Origin: Litoditis marina
Taxonomy: Eukaryota; Nematoda; Chromadorea; Rhabditida; Rhabditidae
Length of the DNA: 64,000 bases
Assembly (NCBI GenBank): GCA_964036275.1
Contig: OZ038439.1
Span: 5,475,912 to 5,539,911 of the forward strand
Reading direction: 5' to 3'
The first letter of the stretch is position 1. The number at the start of each line of letters is the position of its first letter. Below the pieces are notes generated by a model. It saw only the letters and a program-made list of their open reading frames with translations. It had not been told where the DNA came from and searched no databases. This document shows, one piece after another, positions 15,101 to 24,364 of this stretch. Position numbers and translations under genes: made by a program.

Positions 15101-18100
15101 ACATAAGTGAAGGATAGAAAACATACAAAATAATGTATAATACATTTAGTTCTCAGCACAGCAGCATGTTGACTAGCCACAAACCCCAGTGAAGATAAAC
15201 AGTGACTATAATTTTATTTTGTTGAAGCCAAGCTTTCGATTCTGAAATTTTTCCTTGTTTCAGTTCATTCTATATATTAATTCTAAAATATAACATTTCT
15301 TATTTTGAATATACAGCTTAGTTAACTAAACATAATTGTAAATTTAAATACTACTTATATTTAACTCATCATATTTTAATTTATCATAACTTTTCCTTAC
15401 TCTTTTAATTAATGCAACTCAATGTCCAAATCAGCGACACGTACCATTATCGAAGCCAGTGACGTAATCAATGTCTCGCCCCGCCTCCTTTTCGCGGGAA
15501 ACGAGGGTTCGGAGGGATTTGCACAGATCTCCCACGACCGGATTGAATCTATCCACACACAACACTTCTAGAAGATACGGCCACAGCAACTGGAATTATA
15601 AGCCAGTAACATACGTGAGGCGACTTTGTTGTTTTGAAAATCAGGTGTTTTATCTGCGAAAATGAACTAAAAACTAGGTAGAAGGAGAGGTTTTCAATTA
15701 TGAAGGCGACATTTCCTGAAACTAGGGTAGTTGGTAGAAACTAGGGTATAATTACCCCATTTCGAAGCGAAGGGGTAATTCAATGGGCAATCCAACAAAG
15801 TCGCTCCACGTTTGACCAGTAAGGTCCAACTATTCGACAGAAAATGATCCTTTTTCAGATTGAAACGAACGAATGTGAGTAAAATTTAACATGAATGAGG
15901 TCAAACTACAAAATATTCAATCATACTCTCCTCTCAGCGAACACAACAAATAATTGGACCTTTTTGAGAGTGAACTAAAAAAATGAAAGCGCGCATTAGC
16001 CGGACCAAAGACAAATCTCGCACAGCGCTTCGCGCTGCGCGCGATAAACATACACCAGTGAAGTTGTGCGAATAGTCAGAAAAGTTCGAAAAACGGACTA
16101 CTTTTTAGCCGGAAAGATGAAAATCGGTCTACCTTTGATGAAAAATCCCAAATTTACACGTGTTTACATCTAAAAAGGGATTACTTTTTGTAGCTTAGTC
16201 AGACCTTACTGGTGTATGAATATAAATATTGATGTATTCTCGATTGGAAGAGAATCAAGATCGAGCAGCAGAGAGCTGTGATAACACCATATGTGATATG
16301 TATGATGATTACCAAACGATGCGAAGTGAAATAATAACATTTAACAGACGTGTTAAAAACATGAAATCAGTATCGCTTACCTTGTTGGCACAAACACAAG
16401 TGCTGGCGATGGTGTGAAGGGCCTGTGCACATTGGGTTCGCAGCTGGTTCGAGCCGGCTACATCCAATTCAATGCGACGAGTCTGAAATGGAAAGACTGA
16501 AGAACTGCAATTTGATGCAACCCTGTAACCCCTTTTTAACTCCAAATTTCGCAGTTTACCACAACCTCCAGAAAAAGACGTGAAATTTGTGTGAGGTTCA
16601 ACGCCGATACCCCACTATTGTAAACTGCGCAAAGTGGGTGTATGAATTGTTCATCCCCACAGTGTCAGCAATCAATAAATCGATAACCGAAATTATCGAT
16701 GAAATTCCCCTACCTGTACATCATTGTCCGATGGCGGTACCAGATTTCTGACGAGGAAAGCGATGACGTAGTCGCCTCCTTCTGAATCCACGTAGGCGTG
16801 GTCGGCCAGCGCAACACACAACTGCACTATGGAACGTTTCACCTGGAAAACACGCGACAGTTCGGAAAATGTTACTGATTCCGTATACCAATTAGGTCCG
16901 ACAATTCGACCAAAAAGGTAGTTCGTTTTGTTTTGACGTGAAAATTAATGATTTTACATCGATTTTTTCCGGCAATTAAACAACTTCACTCGGGTATGCT
17001 GATTTCTGTTTGTTTGTAAACTTCTGCGCACGAACCTGCGACCCATTTTGAGAGCTTAAAGAAGGACGATAATGTGGACCAATCCCGTGTCAACGGTCCT
17101 TTGAACTGCAATTGAAAAATGTATTGCGGTTTAAAGGACTGAACCGTTGCGATTGGACCACATAATCGTCCTTCTTTAACACGAGATAATTTTCTATGAA
17201 AGAAACTTTAAAGATGGATAAACTTTTTTCCATTAGAAATCTGATTTGTCACAAATAGTTTTGCGTTATTTAGTTTTAGTTCAGAGATACACGGAATACC
17301 CAAACATTTGAACAGGGAACAGCAAACAATAGTAACCGAAATTGAAAAAAAATCAAAACGTACCCGAATAGAGGTGGTCTGCTCGGCAGCCAATAGTTTG
17401 CGGAGTCCCATCATGACAAGACTTCGCTTGTCCTCCATGTATTTACCTGCAAAATATACAATCATTTTACAATTTTACTAGTCAGTATTGCACTGCTTCC
17501 AAAACCTTTGACGTGTAAAAGCGAATGACCGATGCATTTCTTCAAAAGGTGGCAATTACATTTGTTCCCTATTTCCTGTGAAACCAAGTTTGCCGGTGCT
17601 GCTATTTTGGTTACTTTTTCAGAAATATTCTACTCGGCTCGCTAAATATTCTATATCTTATGTTTACGAATTCATTCCAAATAGCTGACGAACAGACAAC
17701 AAACAAACAAACAGTAAACAAAAATACCAACCAGACGAGTTGAGTAGATGACGTAATATATTGATTGCAGCCAGCTTCTGAATATCGGCCACATTCTGCA
17801 TCTTGTGTAGCAGATAGTAGACTATTTTATCGGCGAAACGGGCGGCTGCAAAACAATATATGGTCTCAGACTAGTGTTTCTTACTCCGTTTCGATATCTA
17901 CCATCCATCAACAAAATGTGGAGAAGAACGAAAAGTACCCCCTCGAATACCACAGCTCAGTCAAATATCCAATCTGGCTTCAATTTCATGCTTTTTTATG
18001 TATTGTAAATTGATCATTGATCTTTTTCGATAAGAACAACAAGAAACCAGACTCTGAAACAAATTTGGTTGCGCGTCTAGTGTGAAAATTGTGCCGTGAG

Positions 18101-21100
18101 GGAAGAAAAAACCAGAACTCATATCAAATATAGAATACCACGTAGTTTGAACTTTATACACGCCATAGCTTCACCGAATTTCAGGCGAAAATATCGGAAT
18201 CAGACTACAAACCCAGATAGGAAACAAACAGCGAAGATTATACGCTGAAAGACTAAATAACAAAACGTACCGGCCACATGGAAACATCGAAATGCCTCGC
18301 TGTGGTTCTTGATGGCATTCGAGTTGAGGGAGGCGGAGGCATCGTCCGGGTCCAGACAGGCATTGGGGAAAAGGGCCCCCAGAATATCCTCCACGTAGGG
18401 GTCCAGGGGGCAGAGGTCATCCATACACGTCGACTCCAGGAAACGACACATCGCCTGAGGGCATGAGCACAATAAAGGAAGATCATTGCGATGAAAACTC
18501 ATATAGTTATAATACTGAATTACTAGAGACTTGGTATGGTTCTATTTGATAACTGAACCAAACGCCAGCACACAAGGAATACGATGGAATGGTTGACCTG
18601 ATCGCCATTTTGAGAGAGTGGAGAATAAATACATCAAATTCACTGAGTAAATGTCAATGCCGGTTGTATTCTCTATTCCACTAACCACTAACCCATGACA
18701 TCGCGACATAATGCGTCATAAGAAACAGTTTCCAACTGTTCAAGAGTTCGAATAATAAAATAATAAGTAAATACCAACCATAGTAATAGTATGTTGTTCC
18801 GTGTACGCCTTTCTGTACAGTCCGATGAGCGTCGTCACCAGTTTCTTCAAATCGTCGACCACTTTGGATGGGCGGATGATCAGACACAACTCCCCTATGC
18901 ACTCTCCCGCCTCCGCGCGAGTCTGCAAGTTACATCCACTATTCATACTACATACCAAAAGTATGTCGAATAGTCACGCGAAAACCTCCTCCCAATCATA
19001 AGTATACCGAACCAGTTCTGACCGGGGCGATCCTAAACTTTTCCTCTATTTAAGCATTGGGCTAGGGGGAGGCCATAGCCATAGCTGATATTAGCTCAGA
19101 AAAGCACCAAGTGAATAAAAAAGTTCTAATAATCCAGAATCCTCTTTTAACGCTTTTTCATATCTTCGCTGCATTTCTAGATGGTAACTTGCAATTATGA
19201 AAATGAAAACATGAAATCTACACTTCTGAAGGAGATAGAGAACGGAGAAAAAATAAATAAATCGCAGCCAATTCTACAACTAACCGGGTTTTTAGGTAAC
19301 CTAACCTTTTTTTGGTACCTTCGTAGGTAACCTGAAAGTAACCTGAAACTAAAATCCGGTTACCGTTCAAACTAACGGTAAAAACCACATTTTGCGTTAG
19401 AAAAACAGGTAACCGGTTTTTCATTTTAGGTTACCAACCGGTTACCTACTGGGGTAACTTGAAAAATAGGTTACCAAAATAGGGTTAGGTTACCTAAAAA
19501 CCCGGTTAGATATAGAATTCACCATACATCGCTTACCTTGGGGTCTTTGGATGACATCCACGGGAAAATGACGTCATAGATGGCCTCCGCCTGATCGGAA
19601 TAGATTATTCGACTGGACAAATCAGATGAGGGCAAAGTGTGCTGGGGAGAACCGTTTTCTGGAACATATTCTTTCTTTCAACCCGTACTAAATACGATTG
19701 GAATTTGGAATTTCAAACAGCTTTCTGTATTATACTAATTTTCTCCCAAACACCCGATGTCGTTCAACTTTCTCAAAAACCTACGATAATATCCTACTGT
19801 TCACTAGACGTGATGAGGTGTCGAAAACTAATAACCATGTTCATTTATTCAAATTGCCAGATTGTCAAATACAAAATTAGCTCAAATAGAATTCTTTCCT
19901 GTTACAGTTTCGTTCACCGATTCTTCGCTTATGTATTCTTCATAAACCGATATATGCTCAACTGATCAACATAAACAAAAACACACAAGATGCGTGAACA
20001 AATATAAAACTCTAAGGGAAGATCAACATTTTCGAGAGAATCGTGAGTTCACGTGAAATGCACGTACCTTCCACGTGTTCAACTGCCTCTTTTGGTCGTT
20101 CCGTTTGACATTCTCGAATCGCCTCGCAAAAGGAACAAATCGCACGCGCCCAAGCACATCTAAAAACAAGAAATAATGTGGACATGAGGCATTACGATCT
20201 TCATCAGATTTTAATTAGAATTAGAACGTAAAAAACCGAATTCGATGTGAGGTTACCCCAGAAAATCATGTCTCGAAATAAGATGGGCACATCGTGTTTG
20301 AGCTCTCCTCCTACACTTCAAACCAGTGTTCACAGCTGGGCTTACAACCCTAATGAACAAACAACGAAAGAGGTAACTGACTTGAGTGTGTCTGTTTTCA
20401 CGTGAGGGAGGAGAGGGACCGTGCGAGACAGAATATCAATTAGGAATGGAATCAGACCGAGGGCTGGAAGTATACTCATTATAGAATATATATTGGGTTT
20501 TTGAATAAGTACAAAATTAACAATCAATAAACAACACAGGATAGAGGCACAAACTAAGCACCGAACCATTCGTATTCAGTATTCATATATCCTGAAAGAT
20601 AATTTATTGCAAAAACTGTACTTTAGAGTTGTGAAGATAGCCAGAACCCCGAAACGCTTACGAAGCGAACCCGGTTTTGATAAATATCGGAAAACTTCTC
20701 CTATATTTGCGAAGTAGCGAAAGTGCCAAAGTACACAATTTCCCAAAATATTGAATTAAAACAGTGAAAACACTAACAACACACATAATCTTCGAACAGC
20801 TTGAAGAGCATACAAAAAACAGAATCCTCCCCAAAAAGAACCTCAACATGAGATATTAATATGAACTGTCTCGAAAAACCAACGATTCTGTTGTGCCAAG
20901 GTAGCCATGGTGAGTACAATGTACTTGTGGGGGGACACTGTCAGTCCTGGGGGAAACTTCTGTAGAACTGCGTCCATGACATGGGAGACGAAACGGGCAG
21001 AACTACCGAAAGCCACGAGGACTCGGTGGGCGGACTGGGCCCATTCTGCGTCCGAATCCTAAAAGTATAATGATGATATAGCAGCATCCTAACGCCAGTA

Positions 21101-22875
21101 AAGTTGAAAATTTCAGCCGAGAAGAAGAAAATCGGTCTACTTTTGATGAAAAATCTGAAAACGGACTACTTTTTGTCGCTTAGTCGGGCCTTACTGGTGT
21201 TTGGCAACATGAAAATACTTGAAACTAACCAAATAAACAATTTTTTGGCTTTTTATGTTGACGGGCTTTGCCAAATACTACAAATTTGGCCTCTTACGAC
21301 TCTGTAACAACTCATTTTTCATCCATTTGGTTGTATGACTGTGTCTCTGTGTCACCTTCTCGGTTAGTAATTCTACCTTTGTGGTCATAGTCATATCCTG
21401 AGTGGCCAGATTGATGATCAAAAGTACGAGTTGTTCATCCAATTTGGCCACAACCTCAGAATTCGTCGCCAACGAATGAACAGTATTGAACACGAAGGCT
21501 TTGTTCGAGGGTTGCAGCTGGAAAAGAGAAAATATTACCCAATCAAGTTGATCAAGTTGAGCAGGTTACTCAAGTTGCATCTGCAGAATACAATATACAA
21601 TACACTGTACAACAAGCTGTTACGGTGAAATAAAATGGTAAGGTCCAAATCATGCCTTCTTTTTTTCGATTTTCACTCCGATTGTTGCATTTTCAAATTT
21701 ATGCCCTACCGTACTTCGGTTTACCAATGGTAAAACGTTACCGGGTTCTCTTATACTTGAAATTCAGACATCGTTAAGATATATCTAGCAGAAAATTTAA
21801 AAGAGTAGATGGTAAAATAAATACAAAAAAGTAGATGTAAAATAAAGACTAACCCTGGGATTCTGTAGCAGGTAATGATGACATGATGTGAGGACAGTGT
21901 TCGGTTGATGTTCACCTATAGTGGACAGAGAATCAGAGACCTGGAAAACGATGACACATCAGAGAATTTTCAAATCAATGAGGGATTCATAATATGCCCG
22001 GTGAGATGATCGAGAGATCCTTAACTTTTCTCAGAAGTGAGCTCGAGGAATCCATAACTTCTCCGCAATGTTTTATTCTTTCCGGAACTTCACATATAAA
22101 GAGGCTATGACGAACCCAGAACATACCCTGAATGCCTCAGAGTTGTGACTTTTTCAAACAGGGGGGTTTTGCCCTCCCCCTCAGCCATTATAAAGGGGTA
22201 TTGCCCTTAATTTAGAAAATCGCTAAATCAGACAATTTTTGAGGGGATGGGGGGGTGGGGGGTTTGCCCAAATCTTGGGACCAAAAATAGGGAGGGGGGG
22301 GGGGGTTTCTCAGAGCATTTAGGGTATGAACCAGAATCCAGAAACCTTTTGTGTGCGCTAAAGTCTTCTAACTATCAAAGCAGCCCACTTGTGGGTGGAA
22401 TTAATGAGAAGCACTGCGAGGCAAAAAAACGAGCAGCTCTCACGTTAGTGGATTGGAGATGAAAATGACCCTTCGAAAAGAAAGGACCCGGATAAAAATA
22501 TTGAGAAATCAACCAACGACTCACTAGCACTACAAAACTAGAAGCATAGCAAGAATGCAAAAAAACGGTGCGAAAAGGTAAATAAAGCTGACAAAACCCA
22601 ACCTCTTTAGTGATAGCTTCACAAGTCGAATAGGAAGAAGAACAGTCGAGTAACGAAGAGATCAAATCTGAAACAAATACACATTGTAACAGCTTATACT
22701 AAATCCAACGCAAATTGCACAGAAACGCCTGGAAAATCATAACATAAGTGTATTTTATTCGTGCGATACTTTAAATTCGTCCACGATATAGAGCGACTTA
22801 CAGTTACAGACACCAAAACAGTGAAAGTAAAACAAGCTCACCTTCTAAGCATTGCACTTGTACGTGAGTCCCCAT
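145..22875 (-). CDS. MROH1: MROH1-like HEAT-repeat protein, 39 exons, C-terminus outside window
   Basis: Seen: 39 exons with GT donors and AG acceptors join without a phase break into 1,536 codons from an ATG at 22,875-22,873. The protein is almost wholly alpha-helical repeats. It follows vertebrate MROH1 (HEATR7A, about 1,640 residues) segment by segment as I remember it, for example QKLAAINILRHLLNSSGKY then MEDKR (exons 11-12), LLWPYLLEVL (exon 15), YKEAPEEK (exon 19), ATIMLSYGHV (exon 22), LARLAPRLSDSLAQVR (exon 28) and AAMGGLDD (exon 38). Family knowledge: MROH1 is a cytosolic HEAT/armadillo scaffold; in Dictyostelium a homologue was linked to lysosomes and WASH-made actin (from memory). 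Missing: by comparison with the human length, roughly the last 100 residues lie to the left of base 1. Exon coordinates are in the three exon entries. The gene is divergent from the MMD-like gene. Individual splice sites are predictions. Confidence 0.93.
777..945. mobile_element. Foldback/MITE-like element in MROH1 intron
   Basis: Inverted ends match: the left end has GGCCGCATGCATACTTTTT and the right end AAAAAGTATGAATGCGGCC, each followed inward by ACGTCGGC-type and CCGGCGTTAAC/GTTAACGCCGG motifs. There is no ORF. It is a non-autonomous palindromic element within the intron after exon 37. Confidence 0.65.
1977..2210. mobile_element. Degenerate MITE family 1 remnants
   Basis: The stretch holds CATACCCCCAAACGGACC, a diverged CTACTTTCGATGAAAAA core, TCGCTTAGTCAGAGCG and ACTGGTGTG. 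A second partial end (CTTCACTGGTGTATACTGG) follows. The order matches family 1 but the sequence is strongly diverged. Confidence 0.4.
5695..5864 (-). mobile_element. MITE family 1 copy (ends CATACACCAGT/ACTGGTGTATG)
   Basis: This is a 170-bp copy in reverse orientation to the copies at 10762 and 16049. It shares their internal blocks, including the TAGACCGATTTTCTTC segment and the TCTGACTATTCGGACAAC segment, and has terminal inverted repeats of about 10 bp. It lies in the intron directly after exon 29. Confidence 0.7.
9244..9455 (+). mobile_element. MITE family 3 copy (ends CATACCCTAAATGC)
   Basis: The ends CATACCCTAAATGC and GCATTTAGGGTATG are inverted repeats. The interior has poly-C tracts and AGGGGGAGGGCAAAACCCCC-type sequence. 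The same element occurs inverted at 22122-22328. It lies in an MROH1 intron. Confidence 0.75.
9601..9714. mobile_element. Foldback element family 2 (AAGAAGGACGAT ends)
   Basis: This palindromic element starts TTAAAGAAGGACGAT and contains inverted GTGGTCCAATCCCAACG / GGCATTGGTCCACATAAT arms around two copies of a CTGCAAT-type core. A second copy is at 17056-17179. Confidence 0.6.
10762..10931 (+). mobile_element. MITE family 1 copy
   Basis: The 170-bp element is bounded by CATACACCAGT and ACTGGTGTATG. Subterminal GTCCGAATAGTCAGAAAAA and GTCGCTTAGTCGCACC blocks recur in the other copies. It is non-coding and lies inside an MROH1 intron. Confidence 0.75.
12482..12805. repeat. G/C homopolymer-rich low-complexity tract
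   Basis: It contains a run of about 27 G near 12564-12590 and several runs of 8-11 C or G, repeatedly next to GCGATTGTACA-like or GTGATTGTTCATC words in both orientations. Similar words continue at 13400-13730. It is probably a decayed foldback element; such G runs could form quadruplexes. Confidence 0.6.
12934..13053. mobile_element. Foldback element family 8 copy beside exon 19
   Basis: It begins GCGATTGGCCAGCTATAAAA and ends near GCTGGGAATTGTC. The inner arms CGAGAGAG...TCAATGAGGC and TGACCTGCACACTCTCTCG are inverted. It ends only about 32 bp from the donor of MROH1 exon 19. A clearer copy is at 27634-27766. Confidence 0.65.
13887..14101. mobile_element. MITE family 6 (TTAAAGGTGGTCTGACAGG ends)
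   Basis: About 25-bp inverted ends: TTAAAGGTGGTCTGACAGG and GTCAGACCATCTTTAA. Inner arms with GCGCTCCACGGTTAATCCCG face CGGGATTAACGTTGGAGCG. It is non-coding and lies in an MROH1 intron. Confidence 0.7.
14164..14238. repeat. Short direct duplication
   Basis: A segment of about 30 bp (GACTAATTATCATAGTTACG...AACGTGTCT) occurs twice in direct orientation about 43 bp apart, with one difference. It looks like a local tandem duplication within an intron. Confidence 0.6.
15613..15811 (+). mobile_element. MITE family 5 copy (ACGTGAGGCGACTTTGTT ends)
   Basis: The left end ACGTGAGGCGACTTTGTTG faces CAACAAAGTCGCTCCACGT at the right end. A related copy is in the MMD-like gene at 25526-25710. It starts 23 bp upstream of exon 15. 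Confidence 0.65.
16049..16218 (+). mobile_element. MITE family 1 copy
   Basis: Full-length 170-bp copy with the same inverted ends and internal order as the copy at 10762. It has no coding capacity. Confidence 0.75.
16883..16997 (-). mobile_element. MITE family 1 copy, internally deleted
   Basis: This 115-bp degenerate copy runs from GTATACCAATTAGGTC to ACTTCACTCGGGTATG. It keeps the ends and part of the centre of family 1. Confidence 0.5.
17056..17179. mobile_element. Foldback element family 2 copy
   Basis: The 124-bp element has TTAAAGAAGGACGATAA at its left end and the complementary TCGTCCTTCTTTAA at its right end. The arms are long and nearly complementary, with GGACCAATCCC facing GATTGGACC. 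Confidence 0.7.
19280..19509. mobile_element. MITE with perfect 27-bp terminal inverted repeats
   Basis: Positions 19280-19306 (CTAACCGGGTTTTTAGG...) and 19483-19509 are exact reverse complements over 27 bp. The 230-bp interior is packed with GGTAACC-type palindromes and has no ORF. It lies in an MROH1 intron about 30 bp from exon 8. Confidence 0.8.
21091..21202 (+). mobile_element. MITE family 1 copy, internally deleted
   Basis: This 112-bp copy retains GCCAGTAAAGTTG, the AGAAAATCGGTCTACTTTTG core and the GTCGCTTAGTCGGGCC to ACTGGTGT end. About 60 bp of the internal sequence is missing. Confidence 0.6.
22122..22328 (-). mobile_element. MITE family 3 copy, inverted
   Basis: This is the reverse-oriented copy of the element at 9244-9455, colinear over its whole length, including TTTGCCCTCCCCCTCAGCC and the CTAAATCAGACAATTTTTGA block. 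The homopolymer lengths differ. Confidence 0.75.
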
Positions 22876-24364
22876 TTCAGAGCAATATATTGCGGGATAT
22901 CATGAGATGAATTCAGCCTGAAACATGCTATATAGTAACTAAGAGCACTGATAATCGAATTATTGAATTGAGGAACAGAAATGAATTCCTTAAAGAACAA
23001 AGCAGGATTTCGCAATCATAAACATTGATCACGCGACCGGCGACTGACATGAAGCAGAGGAAGGAAATGTGTTTAGTTGAACTTCCAAGGATAAATTGTT
23101 ACACAACGCAGAAAATACTTGCTGAGATCGGTATTTGACACATTTCCTCAGCTAAATTATCGGTGCTAGTGCAATATGTCAACAACTACGGAAATGCTTA
23201 TGGAAAACCGGTTATGAAAGTTGCACCTGGGAGTTCACCCAGATAACAGGGTATAATCGAGTGTGAAACTTCTTAACGGAGCTCATTTGAGTGACATGAT
23301 AGACCAGCATTTGCGATAAGATACGATTAAAGCATAATTATGCATTTGCACGCATAAACAGCTTTTCTAGTTGTACACTGGTATTTCGGTGAAAACACCT
23401 CTACTACTTGACCTACATCGCATTTTCACATTACCAGAACTTCTAACTAACAATTAGTTCATTATTAACGAAAATAAAACATGGAAAGGAATGTAACGAC
23501 CAGATATAACCAAAAACACAGCAAAAATTTATGCCAGCATTTTTCCTACTGTAGTCTCGATTGCAAAAGCTTTGCGACCAAACGTCTCATTGCGTCTTTT
23601 CGATTTTCTTGGTCGATTTTCAAAAAAGTTCACTCCCCGCCACGCTTTTTCTTTTCCCTTATCTTTAGTTTAGCCGTACTTTGGCTTTTGTGCTTGTAAA
23701 ATCTGTATGATTATTTGCTCCAACATCTAGATGGCGAAAAACTACACACGTACCACAAGATATAGACAACTTACTTCTTATTTTTTCCACACACTTTTAA
23801 CGATGACACGTAGTGCCGGAAAAAACCCTCGAAACGGTGGTTTGCCTAAGCCTAAGCCTTAAATCGAAAGTGAGGCCAACTTTTATGTTAATTAATTGAA
23901 ATAAGTAATCATTTGATGAAGAAAATAAAAATGATGAACCCAATAGGTTGCGAAATATTCACACAGATGAATAAAAAACAGCAGTTTGTGTTGTAGACGT
24001 AGTGTTAGGTTGAAAATCTGAGGATATCCCGAATATTATACGTTTTTCTGTCGTGTTTGAAGTTAAGTTATGTACTCAACCAGTGAATTCAGCTATAACA
24101 GTGTAAAGTGTATGGCGAGTGCGGTATTATTAGCTCTGCAAAGTTCCGCGTGGAACTTTGAAGTACAGGGGTAACTTTAACTTTAACTAAATACCGCTGT
24201 AAGAATTCTGGAAAAACATGAGCCAATGAGTGTTATATTATTAGCTGCAGCCGGGTATTAGGAGGCTTAGGCTTTCTTGCTTGTAGTATTATTGTTATCT
24301 TGTAATATTATTGATATACACTTTGCAGGGGAACGGGTTCATGATCTAACCGTGAAATCAAAAT
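22876..24364. promoter_or_regulatory. Divergent intergenic region between MROH1 and the MMD-like gene
   Basis: About 1.5 kb separates the two head-to-head start codons, so both promoters should lie here. No TATA box stands out. Each gene has a good 3' splice acceptor close before its ATG: TTTCAG on the minus strand (exon would start at 22917, 42 bases before the ATG) and TTTGCAG on the plus strand (exon would start at 24329, 36 bases before the ATG). These could be cis acceptors of 5' UTR introns or trans-splice sites. The short ORFs within the region have no recognisable features. Confidence 0.5.

Larger units (their letters stand above)
9033..16842 (-). other. MROH1: MROH1 exons 13-24 (central part)
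   Basis: Predicted coding exons: 16714-16842, 16381-16482, 15445-15589, 14749-14839, 14395-14495, 13752-13836, 13086-13215, 12161-12246, 11183-11339, 10514-10681, 9768-9838, 9033-9167. Exon 18 (13752-13836, containing LSNASLSSPPNTTRS) is a low-complexity linker with no clear human match, but it is required by phase: exon 17 ends with one base, exon 18 starts with two and ends with two, and exon 19 starts with one. The donor of exon 24 is set at GTACGT because only that phase gives VRLEPAL across the junction. Confidence 0.87.
17364..22875 (-). other. MROH1: MROH1 exons 1-12 (N-terminal third)
   Basis: Predicted coding exons in transcript order: 22842-22875 (ATG, MGTHVQVQCLE), 22603-22667, 21854-21940, 21377-21517, 20884-21058, 20382-20463, 20068-20159, 19537-19658, 18779-18922, 18271-18454, 17732-17845, 17364-17446. 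The first coding exon holds only 11 codons plus one base. The start was chosen because its donor (GTGAGC) and phase match exon 2 exactly. Exon 8 was extended to 19658 because only the acceptor there restores phase with exon 7. Introns are about 0.2 to 0.9 kb and carry small foldback elements. Confidence 0.88.

Noticed and set aside
18253..18486. Alternative minus-strand frame over MROH1 exon 10
   Set aside because: Only the other frame keeps phase with exons 9 and 11 and matches MROH1.
19280..19509. Telomere-like TTAGG words (GGTTAGG, TTTTTAGG)
   Set aside because: They belong to a bounded element with perfect inverted ends; there is no tandem telomeric array.
22247..22462. Gly-rich plus-strand ORF
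   Set aside because: It lies in the homopolymer-rich MITE at 22122-22328 and is low complexity.
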